From contig NZ_KB893246.1 in the NCBI RefSeq assembly GCF_000374065.1, forward strand, positions 248,001-312,000: a stretch of 64,000 nucleotides of DNA. The letters are read 5' to 3'. The first letter of the stretch is position 1. The number at the start of each line of letters is the position of its first letter. The notes under the pieces are model-generated. The model did not search any database. It had not been told where the DNA came from and worked only from the letters and a program-made list of their open reading frames with translations. Shown here piece by piece: positions 56,680-64,000 of this stretch. The DNA comes from Spirosoma luteum DSM 19990. GTDB taxonomy: Bacteria > Bacteroidota > Bacteroidia > Cytophagales > Spirosomataceae. The position numbers were made by a program, and so were the translations under genes.

Positions 56680-56687
56680 TATCTTTG
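56680..56687 (+). promoter_or_regulatory. internal -7 element TATCTTTG before rplO
   Basis: Exact TAnnTTTG match followed by CGA, immediately after the rpmD stop. The 95-bp spacer that follows contains an imperfect inverted repeat (GATTCTTTTGGC near 56690 and GCTAAAAGAATC near 56745). Possible internal promoter for rplO-secY. Confidence 0.5.
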
Positions 56688-56773
56688 CGATTCTTTTGGC
56701 TTCCAGACCGTTCTAACTATCTGTCAGAGACGTTTTGAAAGGCTAAAAGAATCATCTTTTTAATAACATACAC

Positions 56774-57250
56774 ATGAATTTAAGCAACCTTAGACCGGCA
56801 AAAGGTTCCGTCACAGAGCGCAAGCGAGTCGGACGCGGGCAAGGATCAGGCATGGGCGGAACGTCTACGCGTGGTCACAAAGGGGCGCAGTCTCGCTCAG
56901 GTTATAGCCGTAAAACGCACTTCGAAGGTGGTCAAATGCCGCTGCAACGTCGGGTGCCGAAGTTTGGTTTTAAGAACATAAACCGCGTCGAATACAAGCC
57001 TCTCAATCTGGATTCCATTCAGATGTTGATTGATGACACCAATGCGACTGTGATTGACATGAATTTTATGCTCCAGCACGGGCTGGTAGGTAAGAAAGAT
57101 CTTGTTAAGGTTTTAAGTCGTGGTGAGTTGAAAACTGCTGTTGAAATTCACGCCCACGCGTTTTCGGCCAGTGCTATCGAAGCTATTGAGAAAGCAGGTG
57201 GGAAGGCAATAGTGCCTAAGAAAGAAGCGAAAGAAGGAGCAGCTAACTAA
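56774..57250 (+). CDS. rplO: 50S ribosomal protein L15
   Basis: 158 residues, start MNLSNLRPAKGSVTERKRVGRG; Gly-rich N-terminus (GSGMGGTSTRGHKGAQSRSG) and C-terminal GGKAIVPKK. Late assembly protein. 32 bp to secY. Confidence 0.98.
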   Translation: MNLSNLRPAKGSVTERKRVGRGQGSGMGGTSTRGHKGAQSRSGYSRKTHFEGGQMPLQRRVPKFGFKNINRVEYKPLNLDSIQMLIDDTNATVIDMNFMLQHGLVGKKDLVKVLSRGELKTAVEIHAHAFSASAIEAIEKAGGKAIVPKKEAKEGAAN

Positions 57251-57282
57251 GTTGTGATCATAGCAACGACCGACCTACTTTT

Positions 57283-58605
57283 ATGAACCGACTCATCACC
57301 ACGTTTAAGAATATTTTTGCGATTGACGAGTTGCGGAGTCGAATCCTCAACACGCTACTGTTCATCACGGCTTTCCGTCTTGGTTCAGCTATTGTGTTAC
57401 CAGGTGTCGATCCTAACAAACTAAATTTAAATCCTCAGGGATTACTTGGTTTGTTAGACACTTTTTTAGGTGGGGCATTCAGCAAGGCGTCAATTTTCGC
57501 GTTGGGTATCATGCCTTACATTTCGGCGTCGATTGCCATTCAGCTACTCACACTCGCTCTTCCTTATTTCCAGAAGATGCAGAAAGAGGGTGAGTCGGGG
57601 CGGAAACGACTGAATCAGATTACGCGGATATTAACCATTGTAGTCACTGCGGTGCAGGCTCTTACTTATGTTCGTACAACCATTCCAAAAGAAGCGTTAC
57701 TAATTGATCAGGGATTGTTTACCATCTCTTCCTTGTTTATTCTCACAGCAGGTACTATCTTTTGTATGTGGCTGGGAGAACGAATCACGGATAAAGGAAT
57801 TGGAAACGGTATTTCCATGATTATCATGATTGGAATAGTTTCCCGTCTTCCGGGTGCGTTGATTGGCGAACAGCAGTCGAGGGGGACAGGCGGTATTCTG
57901 ATTTTTGTCCTTGAGTTGGTAGCACTATACTTCGTTGTTATGGGAGCGGTTGTGCTTACCCAAGCCGTACGTCGGATTCCGATTCAGTATGCCAAGCAGG
58001 TTATTGGTAACAAAGTAGTAGGTGGGCAGCGACAATATTTGCCGTTAAAGTTGAATGCTGCAGGCGTAATGCCTATTATCTTCGCTCAGGCGCTTATGTT
58101 TATTCCAACGTATGTAGCGGGTCTGTTTTCGGAAAAGAGCGACTTTGCAGCTGGTATTCAAAACGCTTTTCAAAGCTACACAACATGGCAATATAACGTG
58201 CTGTTTGCTTTATTGATTATTGTTTTTACCTTCTTCTACACAGCTATATCGGTTAACCCAGTTCAGATTGCTGATGACATGAAGCGAAGTGGCGGGTTTA
58301 TTCCAGGTGTAAAACCGGGCTTTCAAACATCGGAGTATATCGGTACTGTTCTTGACCGAATTACGTTGCCTGGCGCTATCATGCTAGCCATTGTGGCTAT
58401 CCTACCAGCCATCGCTAACATATTCGGGATGACTAGTGGATTTGCCCAGTTCTTTGGGGGTACATCACTTCTTATTATGGTTGGCGTAGTACTTGATACA
58501 CTGCAACAGATTGAAAGCTATCTATTGATGCGTCGGTATGAAGGCCTCATGAAGTCGGGACGTCTTCAGGGGCGAACAACTACTGGCGAAACAGTAGCAG
58601 CTTAG
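57283..58605 (+). CDS. secY: protein translocase subunit SecY
   Basis: 440 residues with ten membrane helices. Landmarks: the plug/TM2 region LGIMPYISASIAIQLL, the cytosolic loop QRQYLPLKLNAAGVMPIIFA, and the C-terminal loop FFYTAISVNPVQIADDMKRSGGFIPGVKPG, which contacts the ribosome and SecA. Forms the Sec channel with SecE and SecG. Followed 6 bp later by map. Confidence 0.98.
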   Translation: MNRLITTFKNIFAIDELRSRILNTLLFITAFRLGSAIVLPGVDPNKLNLNPQGLLGLLDTFLGGAFSKASIFALGIMPYISASIAIQLLTLALPYFQKMQKEGESGRKRLNQITRILTIVVTAVQALTYVRTTIPKEALLIDQGLFTISSLFILTAGTIFCMWLGERITDKGIGNGISMIIMIGIVSRLPGALIGEQQSRGTGGILIFVLELVALYFVVMGAVVLTQAVRRIPIQYAKQVIGNKVVGGQRQYLPLKLNAAGVMPIIFAQALMFIPTYVAGLFSEKSDFAAGIQNAFQSYTTWQYNVLFALLIIVFTFFYTAISVNPVQIADDMKRSGGFIPGVKPGFQTSEYIGTVLDRITLPGAIMLAIVAILPAIANIFGMTSGFAQFFGGTSLLIMVGVVLDTLQQIESYLLMRRYEGLMKSGRLQGRTTTGETVAA

Positions 58606-58611
58606 AAACGC

Positions 58612-59451
58612 ATGGCTAGTTCTGACAAAAAGGATAAAATGATTTATTACAGAAGCGATGAGGAGATCGCTCTGATAAAGATCAGCGCTCAGGTACTCGG
58701 GAAAGCACATGCCGAAGTGGCTAAGATTATCCGGCCTGGCATAACAACGAAGGAACTGGATACAATGGCTGAAACGTTTATTAAGGATAATGGTGGAACT
58801 CCTTCATTCTTAGGTTATAATAAATTCCCAGCCTCGCTTTGTATTTCCGTGAATGATGTAGTTGTTCATGGACTCCCAAGCCGTTACGAGCTTCGTGATG
58901 GTGACATTGTATCGATTGACTGTGGTGTTAAGCTGAATGGATATCATAGCGATAGTGCTTACACGTATCCAATTGGTGAAGTTAACCTTGCTGTACGTCG
59001 ATTACTTAGCCGAACAAAGCAATCCCTATATGTTGGTCTCGAAAAGGCCACAGAAGGAAATCGGGTTGGTGATATTGGATATGCTATCCAGACTTACACG
59101 GAGAAATTTGGTTATTCAGTTGTTCGTGAGTTAGTGGGTCATGGGGTTGGGCAGGATTTGCACGAAGCTCCCGAAGTCCCTAACTACGGTAAAAGAGGTC
59201 AGGGCCCTCGGTTGCACGAAGGAATGATTCTGGCAATTGAACCGATGATTAATTTTGGGAAGAAGGGAGTTGTTCAGGAACGCGATGGCTGGACCATAAG
59301 GACGGTAGATCGCAAACCTTCAGCGCACTTTGAACACACAGTGGCTGTTCGGAAAGGGAAACCGGAAATTCTGACAACCTTTGAATACATTGAAGAAGTT
59401 ACCGCCAATACAAGCCTGATGGTTGATACAAATGAACTGATGGCAGCTTAA
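58612..59451 (+). CDS. map: methionine aminopeptidase, type I
   Basis: 279 residues from ATG 58612; ATG 58639 (MIYYRSDEE) would give 270 and fits the family equally well. Metal ligands: two Asp in [20 protein letters not shown], His in [13 protein letters not shown], Glu in [11 protein letters not shown] and FEHTVAV. Removes N-terminal Met from new proteins. secY-map-infA order is common; adk, usual in some phyla, is absent between them. Confidence 0.97.
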   Translation: MASSDKKDKMIYYRSDEEIALIKISAQVLGKAHAEVAKIIRPGITTKELDTMAETFIKDNGGTPSFLGYNKFPASLCISVNDVVVHGLPSRYELRDGDIVSIDCGVKLNGYHSDSAYTYPIGEVNLAVRRLLSRTKQSLYVGLEKATEGNRVGDIGYAIQTYTEKFGYSVVRELVGHGVGQDLHEAPEVPNYGKRGQGPRLHEGMILAIEPMINFGKKGVVQERDGWTIRTVDRKPSAHFEHTVAVRKGKPEILTTFEYIEEVTANTSLMVDTNELMAA

Positions 59452-59458
59452 AGCGAAT

Positions 59459-59677
59459 ATGGCAAAGCAGAATTCTATAGAACAGGACGGTATAATTTTG
59501 GAAGCATTGTCAAATGCAATGTTTCGGGTTGAGTTGGCTAATAAGCATGAGGTAATTGCTCATATCTCCGGTAAAATGCGGATGAATTACATCAAGATTT
59601 TGCCTGGAGACCGCGTAAAGTTAGAAATGTCGCCTTACGACTTGAGTAAGGCCAGGATTGTATATCGGTACAAATAG
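59459..59677 (+). CDS. infA: translation initiation factor IF-1
   Basis: 72 residues, S1-like OB fold ([26 protein letters not shown] ... [23 protein letters not shown]), exactly the family length. Blocks the A site during initiation. 7 bp after map. Confidence 0.98.
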   Translation: MAKQNSIEQDGIILEALSNAMFRVELANKHEVIAHISGKMRMNYIKILPGDRVKLEMSPYDLSKARIVYRYK

Positions 59678-59762
59678 GTTAGCGGTTGACGGTTTAGGTT
59701 TAGGGTTGCTCGTCGGCCAGAAACTGAAAACTGAAAACTGAAAATCGAAAACTTTTAAGAAG
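59678..59762. repeat. repeat-rich spacer infA-rpmJ (ACTGAAAA tandem words)
   Basis: Left half: GGTTGACGGTTTAGGTTTAGGG. Right half: GAAACTGAAAACTGAAAACTG and AAAATCGAAAAC, three near-copies of an 8-bp unit, roughly complementary to the left half. No promoter motif. Confidence 0.6.
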
Positions 59763-59879
59763 ATGAAAGTTAAAGCGTCAATTAAGAAACGCAGCGAAGA
59801 CTGCAAAGTGATCCGGCGGAAAGGGAAGCTGTACGTGATCAACAAAAAGAATCCCCGTTACAAACAAAGACAAGGATAA
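59763..59879 (+). CDS. rpmJ: 50S ribosomal protein L36 (zinc-free type)
   Basis: 38 residues, ATG 59763 to TAA 59879: [20 protein letters not shown] ... NPRYKQRQG. Zinc-type L36 has a CxxC...CxxxxH site; here only Cys14 remains and Cys11, Cys27 and His32 are replaced (Ser11, Asn27, Tyr32). Two bases separate it from rpsM. Confidence 0.96.
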   Translation: MKVKASIKKRSEDCKVIRRKGKLYVINKKNPRYKQRQG

Positions 59880-59881
59880 GT

Positions 59882-60259
59882 ATGGCACGTATTGCAGGTG
59901 TTGATATTCCAGACAAGAAACGTGGCGAAATTGCGCTGACGTACATCTACGGCATTGGTCGTAGCCGAGCTAAGAAGATCCTGACCGACGCCGGTATCAG
60001 TGTCGACAAGAAAGCCAATGAGTGGTCAGACGACGAAGCAAGTGCTGTGCGTAATGCTATCTCGAATGAGTACAAGGTAGAGGGTCAGCTTCGTTCGGAA
60101 GTTCAGTTGAGCATCAAGCGTTTGATGGATATTGGTTGCTATCGTGGGCTGCGTCACCGTAAAGGTTTGCCAGTTCGTGGTCAACATACAAAGAACAACT
60201 CCCGTACCCGGAAAGGGAAGCGGAAGACTGTTGCTAACAAGAAGAAAGTAACAAAATAA
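59882..60259 (+). CDS. rpsM: 30S ribosomal protein S13
   Basis: 125 residues, start [46 protein letters not shown] and a basic tail that contacts P-site tRNA. Followed by a 100-bp spacer. Confidence 0.98.
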   Translation: MARIAGVDIPDKKRGEIALTYIYGIGRSRAKKILTDAGISVDKKANEWSDDEASAVRNAISNEYKVEGQLRSEVQLSIKRLMDIGCYRGLRHRKGLPVRGQHTKNNSRTRKGKRKTVANKKKVTK

Positions 60260-60359
60260 TTAATCGGTCGCTCATCGTCACAAGGTCCATTTGTGGTCAT
60301 TTAATAGCTAAATGGCAAGTAATGATAACCCGTGACATATTGACGATTACCTACAAAAG
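60260..60359. repeat. inverted-repeat spacer rpsM-rpsK
   Basis: Nested complementary words: ATCGTCA near 60277 with TGACGAT near 60340, and CATTTA with TAAATG around a 5-nt loop near 60298-60315. No start codon or promoter consensus. Confidence 0.5.
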
Positions 60360-60755
60360 ATGGCACAAGCAAAACGCAAAGACAAAGCGAAAAAGCGGGT
60401 GGTCGTTGTTGAACCCGTTGGTCAGATTCATATTCGGGCTACATTCAATAACATCATCATTTCGATTACAAACATGAATGGCCAGGTTATATCCTGGGCA
60501 TCAGCAGGTAAGATGGGCTTCCGGGGTTCTAAAAAGAACACACCCTATGCTGCTCAGACTGCCGCATCTAACTGTGCTGCTGTAGCCCACGATTTGGGAA
60601 TGCGCAAAGCAGAAGTATTTGTTAAAGGTCCTGGTTCAGGCCGTGAGTCAGCTATTCGTACCATTCAGAACTCGGGTATCGAAGTAACAACAATCCGTGA
60701 TATTACCCCGCTGCCGCACAATGGGTGTCGGCCGCCAAAACGTCGTCGCGTATAA
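60360..60755 (+). CDS. rpsK: 30S ribosomal protein S11
   Basis: 131 residues; family blocks [43 protein letters not shown] and [18 protein letters not shown]. Platform protein near the mRNA exit. A 78-bp spacer with complementary words (ATGAATA, TATTCAT) follows. Confidence 0.98.
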   Translation: MAQAKRKDKAKKRVVVVEPVGQIHIRATFNNIIISITNMNGQVISWASAGKMGFRGSKKNTPYAAQTAASNCAAVAHDLGMRKAEVFVKGPGSGRESAIRTIQNSGIEVTTIRDITPLPHNGCRPPKRRRV

Positions 60756-60833
60756 CTTACGGATGGCATGAATAGGGGCAGGCGACATTTAGTTGTGTCT
60801 GTCCAATGTTTCACTTTATTCATTCATTGAAGA

Positions 60834-61439
60834 ATGGCACGTTATACAGGGCCAAAGGCCAAAATTTCGCGCAAGTTCGGCGAGCCAGTTATGGGTCCGA
60901 GCAAAGCGCTCCAGAAGAAAAATTACGGACCGGGTATGCACGGTCGTGGTCGCAAACGGAAACAATCCGAATATGCGCTCCAACTTCTTGAAAAACAGAA
61001 GGTAAAGTATACTTATGGCATTCTGGAACGTCAGTTCCGGGCCTTGTTTCACCGGGCACAGGTTCGTTCAGGAATCACTGGTGAAAATCTCCTCAAACTA
61101 TGTGAAGCCCGCCTTGATAACACAGTTTATCGTATGGGCATTGCATCTTCCCGTCGGGCAGCCCGTCAGTTGGTGTCGCACAAGCATATCATTGTTGACG
61201 GCGAAGTTGTAAACATTCCTTCTTATTCGTTAAAACCAGGCCAGCTCATTGGCGTTCGGGAAAAATCGAAATCATTAGAGGCTGTTACGTCCAGTTTATC
61301 CGCTCGCAGTACGAAGCGCTACAACTGGGTTGAGTGGGATGGTCAACAAATGGTGGGCAAATTTATCAGCTTCCCGGAGCGGGACCAGATTCCAGAGAAT
61401 TTCAACGAGCAGGCCATCGTCGAATTGTATTCTAAGTAA
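60834..61439 (+). CDS. rpsD: 30S ribosomal protein S4 (cysteine-free N-terminus)
   Basis: 201 residues, start [20 protein letters not shown]4 domain: [44 protein letters not shown]. The N-terminal zinc-site cysteines of C+ S4 proteins are absent. Primary 16S binder and fidelity factor; in E. coli also repressor of the alpha operon. Confidence 0.98.
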   Translation: MARYTGPKAKISRKFGEPVMGPSKALQKKNYGPGMHGRGRKRKQSEYALQLLEKQKVKYTYGILERQFRALFHRAQVRSGITGENLLKLCEARLDNTVYRMGIASSRRAARQLVSHKHIIVDGEVVNIPSYSLKPGQLIGVREKSKSLEAVTSSLSARSTKRYNWVEWDGQQMVGKFISFPERDQIPENFNEQAIVELYSK

Positions 61440-61622
61440 GCCTTACAGCAGGACCCATTTCGGGTTTTGCTGGATTTATATAGTTTACAGTTTAAAGTCG
61501 ATTGGTTATTGGTAGAAAACTGGTCTTTAGTCCGGTAAATACCATGAACCAAAGTACTGAAAATTGTAAATAAATTTCAGTCTTCACGTCAGGCAGAGAA
61601 CTGCTGTTAAAATACGAAACGT
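61440..61622. repeat. 183-bp spacer rpsD-rpoA with two hairpins
   Basis: A first hairpin (CAGCAGGACCC with GGGTTTTGCTG, two G-T pairs) lies near 61446-61472. A longer imperfect inverted repeat follows: ATAGTTTACAGTTTAAAG near 61480 against the complement of ACTGAAAATTGTAAATAA near 61557. It might separate rpoA-rplQ expression from the genes upstream, but no TAnnTTTG is seen. Confidence 0.55.
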
Positions 61623-62612
61623 ATGTCAATTTTAGCGTTCCAAATGCCCGACAAAGTCGTAGTGGAGAAAGCTGACGACTTTCACGGGGTGTTTGAATTT
61701 AAACCCCTCGAAAAAGGATACGGTGTAACAATCGGTAATGCGCTTCGTCGCATTCTGTTATCATCTTTGGAAGGATACACTATCACAAGTGTGAAATTTC
61801 CAGGTGTTCTACACGAGTTTTCGTCTATCGAGGGCGTAGTTGAAGACGTAACGGAGATCATTCTGAACCTGAAGATGGTTCGTTTTAAGAAGATCAACGA
61901 TATGGTCGACAACAAAATCACCGTCAACATAAAGAAGCAATCGGTTCTTAAAGCGGGTGATATATCTAAATTTTCTCCATCGTTCGAAGTGCTGAATCCA
62001 GAACTGGAAATTTGCCACATCGATGACACCAGAGATTTGGAAATGGAAATTTTCGTGGAGAAAGGCCGCGGGTACGTTCCGGCCGATGAACCACGTGCTA
62101 ATGAATTACCGTTTGGGCACATACCCATTGATGCTATTTATACGCCAATAAAAAACGTAAAATATAGCGTTGAGAATACCCGGGTTGAGCAGAAAACGGA
62201 CTATGAGCGTCTACTACTGGATATTGAAACGGACGGGTCTATTCACCCGGAAGAAGCGTTGAAGGGAGCTGCATATATCTTAATTCAACACTTCATGCTT
62301 TTCTCAGATCAAACGATGACGTTTGAAACGGCGAAAGCAGAAGAGGAAAACGTAGTAGATGAAGAAGTACTGCACATGCGGAAACTTCTGAAGACGTCAC
62401 TGGCTGATCTTGATCTGTCAGTAAGGGCGTATAACTGCTTGAAGTCAGCAGACGTACGGACACTGGGTGACCTTGTCCGGTTAGAGATTTCGGACATGAT
62501 GAAGTTCCGCAACTTTGGTAAGAAGTCGCTTACGGAGCTTGAGCAATTGGTTGCCGAGAAAAATTTAACGTTCGGTATGGACGTTGCAAAGTATAGATTA
62601 GACGAAGACTAA
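61623..62612 (+). CDS. rpoA: DNA-directed RNA polymerase subunit alpha
   Basis: 329 residues. N-terminal assembly domain ([33 protein letters not shown]) and C-terminal domain with two HhH units ([26 protein letters not shown] ... [13 protein letters not shown]) for UP-element and activator contacts. In the usual S4-alpha-L17 order. Confidence 0.98.
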   Translation: MSILAFQMPDKVVVEKADDFHGVFEFKPLEKGYGVTIGNALRRILLSSLEGYTITSVKFPGVLHEFSSIEGVVEDVTEIILNLKMVRFKKINDMVDNKITVNIKKQSVLKAGDISKFSPSFEVLNPELEICHIDDTRDLEMEIFVEKGRGYVPADEPRANELPFGHIPIDAIYTPIKNVKYSVENTRVEQKTDYERLLLDIETDGSIHPEEALKGAAYILIQHFMLFSDQTMTFETAKAEEENVVDEEVLHMRKLLKTSLADLDLSVRAYNCLKSADVRTLGDLVRLEISDMMKFRNFGKKSLTELEQLVAEKNLTFGMDVAKYRLDED

Positions 62613-62615
62613 GTC

Positions 62616-62697
62616 GGTTTACGGTTTATGGTTTACGGTTTGTGGCTGGGTATAATGTCTCCATAAATTGTAAATTGTAAACCATAAACCGTAAACC
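62616..62697. repeat. 21-bp perfect inverted repeat in the rpoA-rplQ spacer
   Basis: Arms 62616-62636 and 62677-62697 are exact complements made of GGTTTACGGTTTATGG words, with extra related copies (TTACGG, TTGTAAATTGTAAA) in the loop. It fills the spacer within an operon. Confidence 0.85.
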
Positions 62698-62709
62698 TCC
62701 ATTACAATA

Positions 62710-63522
62710 ATGAGACACGGTAAAAAAGATAATCACCTCAGCCGCACACACTCGCACCGCGAGGCAATGCTGCAAAATATGGCTTCGTCGCTGATCCTGC
62801 ATAAGCGTATCGAGACAACGGTAGCCAAGGCGAAGGAACTGCGCAAATTTGTAGAGCCAATTCTGACCCGCGCTAAAGATGATACTTATCAGAATCGTCG
62901 CATTGTATTCAGATCGCTGAATGACAAAGAAACGATGAAAGAACTGTTCGGGATGGTGGCTGATAAAATAGCCAGTCGCCCAGGCGGTTATACACGTATC
63001 ATTAAATTAGGTAATCGGTTAGGAGACAATGCCGAAACCTGCCTGATTGAATTAGTCGATTTCAATGAACTGTTAATCGCTGCTGCTGCTGATAAAGCGA
63101 CTGCTACAACCAAAACTCGCCGTAGTCGTCGGGGTGGTGGTGCAGCCAAGTCTGCTACGGCAACTGGCACTCCAGTTACAGAGACGACGGAAGCGGCTGT
63201 GGTTGACGAGCAGCCATCTGCCGAAGTCGTTGAAACGGAAGAAACCGCTGTGGAAACAGCAGCTCAGGGCGATGACTTGACAAAAGTTGAAGGAATTGGT
63301 CCAAAGATAGCTGAGTTGCTCAATAACGCCGGCATTACTACCTTTGCCCAGTTGGCTTCTGCAGAAGATGAAACTGTACAACAGGTTTTGGGTGATGCAG
63401 GTCCGCGGTACAACGTACACGATGCAACGACTTGGAACGAACAGGCAGCCTTAGCCCGCGATGGCAAATGGGATGAGTTGCAGGCGTTACAGGATCGTTT
63501 GAAAGGTGGTAAAGAAGAGTAA
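62710..63522 (+). CDS. rplQ: 50S ribosomal protein L17 fused to a helix-hairpin-helix domain
   Basis: 270 residues, more than double the usual L17 (~120). Residues 1-~118 are normal L17 ([21 protein letters not shown] ... [22 protein letters not shown]). Residues ~119-193 are an Ala/Thr/Glu-rich linker with a basic patch ([11 protein letters not shown]). Residues ~195-270 form an HhH domain ([27 protein letters not shown]) and a Trp-containing tail ([21 protein letters not shown]). I recall the same domain at the end of L21 or other proteins in Bacteroidota. Last gene of the alpha operon; a terminator follows. Confidence 0.96.
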   Translation: MRHGKKDNHLSRTHSHREAMLQNMASSLILHKRIETTVAKAKELRKFVEPILTRAKDDTYQNRRIVFRSLNDKETMKELFGMVADKIASRPGGYTRIIKLGNRLGDNAETCLIELVDFNELLIAAAADKATATTKTRRSRRGGGAAKSATATGTPVTETTEAAVVDEQPSAEVVETEETAVETAAQGDDLTKVEGIGPKIAELLNNAGITTFAQLASAEDETVQQVLGDAGPRYNVHDATTWNEQAALARDGKWDELQALQDRLKGGKEE

Positions 63523-63555
63523 GAAAATTGACTTATAAGAGCATCATATTGAAAT

Positions 63556-63587
63556 GGGTTAACCGCAAATGGTTAGCCCTTTTTTTT
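63556..63587 (+). terminator. intrinsic terminator of the ribosomal cluster
   Basis: Nine pairs (63556-63564 with 63571-63579, one G-T wobble), 6-nt loop, then eight T residues at 63580-63587. It ends transcription from the alpha operon before carA. Confidence 0.9.
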
Positions 63588-63612
63588 AGTCTTTAAAGCC
63601 GAAGAAGTATAC

Positions 63613-64000
63613 ATGAAACATACGCAGCAACCTGAAGCATTATTGGTATTACAGGACGGAACCGTTTACCAGGGTCTTGCCCTTGGTAAGATAGGTACAG
63701 CCGGGGGCGAAATCTGTTTTAATACCGGAATGACCGGCTATCAGGAAATTTATACAGACCCCTCCTATTATGGTCAGGTAATAATAAATACAACGTCACA
63801 CATTGGTAACTACGGTGTGCTGGACAAGTTAGAACAGGAATCTGGCGGGGTAAAAATTCGGGCTATGGTCTGCAATTTTTTCTCCAACATCCATTCTCGT
63901 TATACGGCCGATGGGTCGTTACAGGATTATTTTGAGAAAGCTAATATTGTTGGTATCCATGGTGTCGATACGCGTCAGTTAGTACGCTATATCCGCTCGA
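63613..64000 (+). CDS. carA: carbamoyl-phosphate synthase small subunit, 5' part (3' end outside window)
   Basis: 129 codons from ATG 63613 (MKHTQQPEALLVLQDGTVYQG), open to the window edge. CarA N-terminal domain signatures: FNTGMTGYQEIYTDPSYYGQ, SHIGNYGV and VGIHGVDTRQLVRYIR. The glutaminase domain with its catalytic Cys lies beyond the window. It supplies ammonia from glutamine for carbamoyl phosphate (arginine and pyrimidine synthesis). It stands after the alpha-operon terminator; I found no clear TAnnTTTG upstream. Confidence 0.96.
   Translation, partial: MKHTQQPEALLVLQDGTVYQGLALGKIGTAGGEICFNTGMTGYQEIYTDPSYYGQVIINTTSHIGNYGVLDKLEQESGGVKIRAMVCNFFSNIHSRYTADGSLQDYFEKANIVGIHGVDTRQLVRYIRS

Noticed and set aside
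47604..63522. Ribosomal cluster scanned for mobile element or transferred genes
   Set aside because: Gene order is the standard S10-spc-alpha order and all coding frames are intact; only spacers and protein tails are unusual.
1..64000. CRISPR array, prophage, toxin-antitoxin or restriction-modification system
   Set aside because: No regularly spaced repeats, integrase, capsid, methylase or toxin-like pair was seen on either strand.

Overview
The window looks like chromosomal DNA of a Bacteroidota bacterium of the order Cytophagales. Spirosoma or a close relative is my best guess, but that genus-level placement is inference from gene style only. The grounds are a SusC/SusD pair, a hybrid two-component regulator with a periplasmic propeller, the three-subunit Bacteroidota-type succinate dehydrogenase, Bacteroidota-style promoters (TAnnTTTG at -7, sometimes with TTG/TTTG upstream), few Shine-Dalgarno sites, tRNA genes without encoded CCA, and Cys-poor (zinc-free) versions of S4, S14 and L36.

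Region 1 (1-13.4 kb): the 3' end of a SNF2-type helicase, then a block of minus-strand genes. A GMC flavin oxidoreductase (four-Cys motif), a propeller plus cytochrome c lipoprotein, an alpha/beta-hydrolase and a Tat-exported Gfo/Idh/MocA dehydrogenase lie head to tail, followed by a large hybrid sensor/AraC regulator. This looks like a periplasmic sugar-oxidation module with its own sensor. A secreted carboxypeptidase-regulatory-domain protein and a HAD phosphatase lie upstream.

Region 2 (13.4-33.5 kb): MutS2/RqcU, a cellobiose 2-epimerase-like enzyme, a SusC/SusD pair with a clear promoter and terminator, RqcH (NFACT), a MacB-type permease, gamma-glutamyltransferase, signal peptidase I, an exported unknown protein, an alkyladenine DNA glycosylase and a TonB-dependent receptor whose promoter sits inside a 55-bp dyad.

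Region 3 (33.7-43.2 kb): tRNA-Arg(CCG), RNase R, a DEDD-exonuclease-fold protein with altered catalytic residues, a small conserved unknown, LipB, YraN, an S41 protease lipoprotein, a 492-residue conserved unknown, tRNA-Gln(TTG) and FabD.

Region 4 (43.2-64 kb): sdhCAB with a good promoter and a very strong terminator, then the S10-spc-alpha ribosomal cluster in the order L3 L4 L23 L2 S19 L22 S3 L16 L29 S17 L14 L24 L5 S14 S8 L6 L18 S5 L30 L15 SecY Map IF1 L36 S13 S11 S4 RpoA L17. It ends at an intrinsic terminator, and carA runs off the window. S10 is not at the head of the cluster; that position holds two promoter-like motifs with an intrinsic terminator between them. S3, S17 and L17 carry unusual extensions. 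Most of the longer spacers in the cluster, and several elsewhere, consist of imperfect inverted repeats built from short repeated words.

I saw no CRISPR array, intact insertion sequence, prophage or rRNA gene. The ordinary genes are well supported; the unusual observations are sequence readings that need comparative or experimental support.
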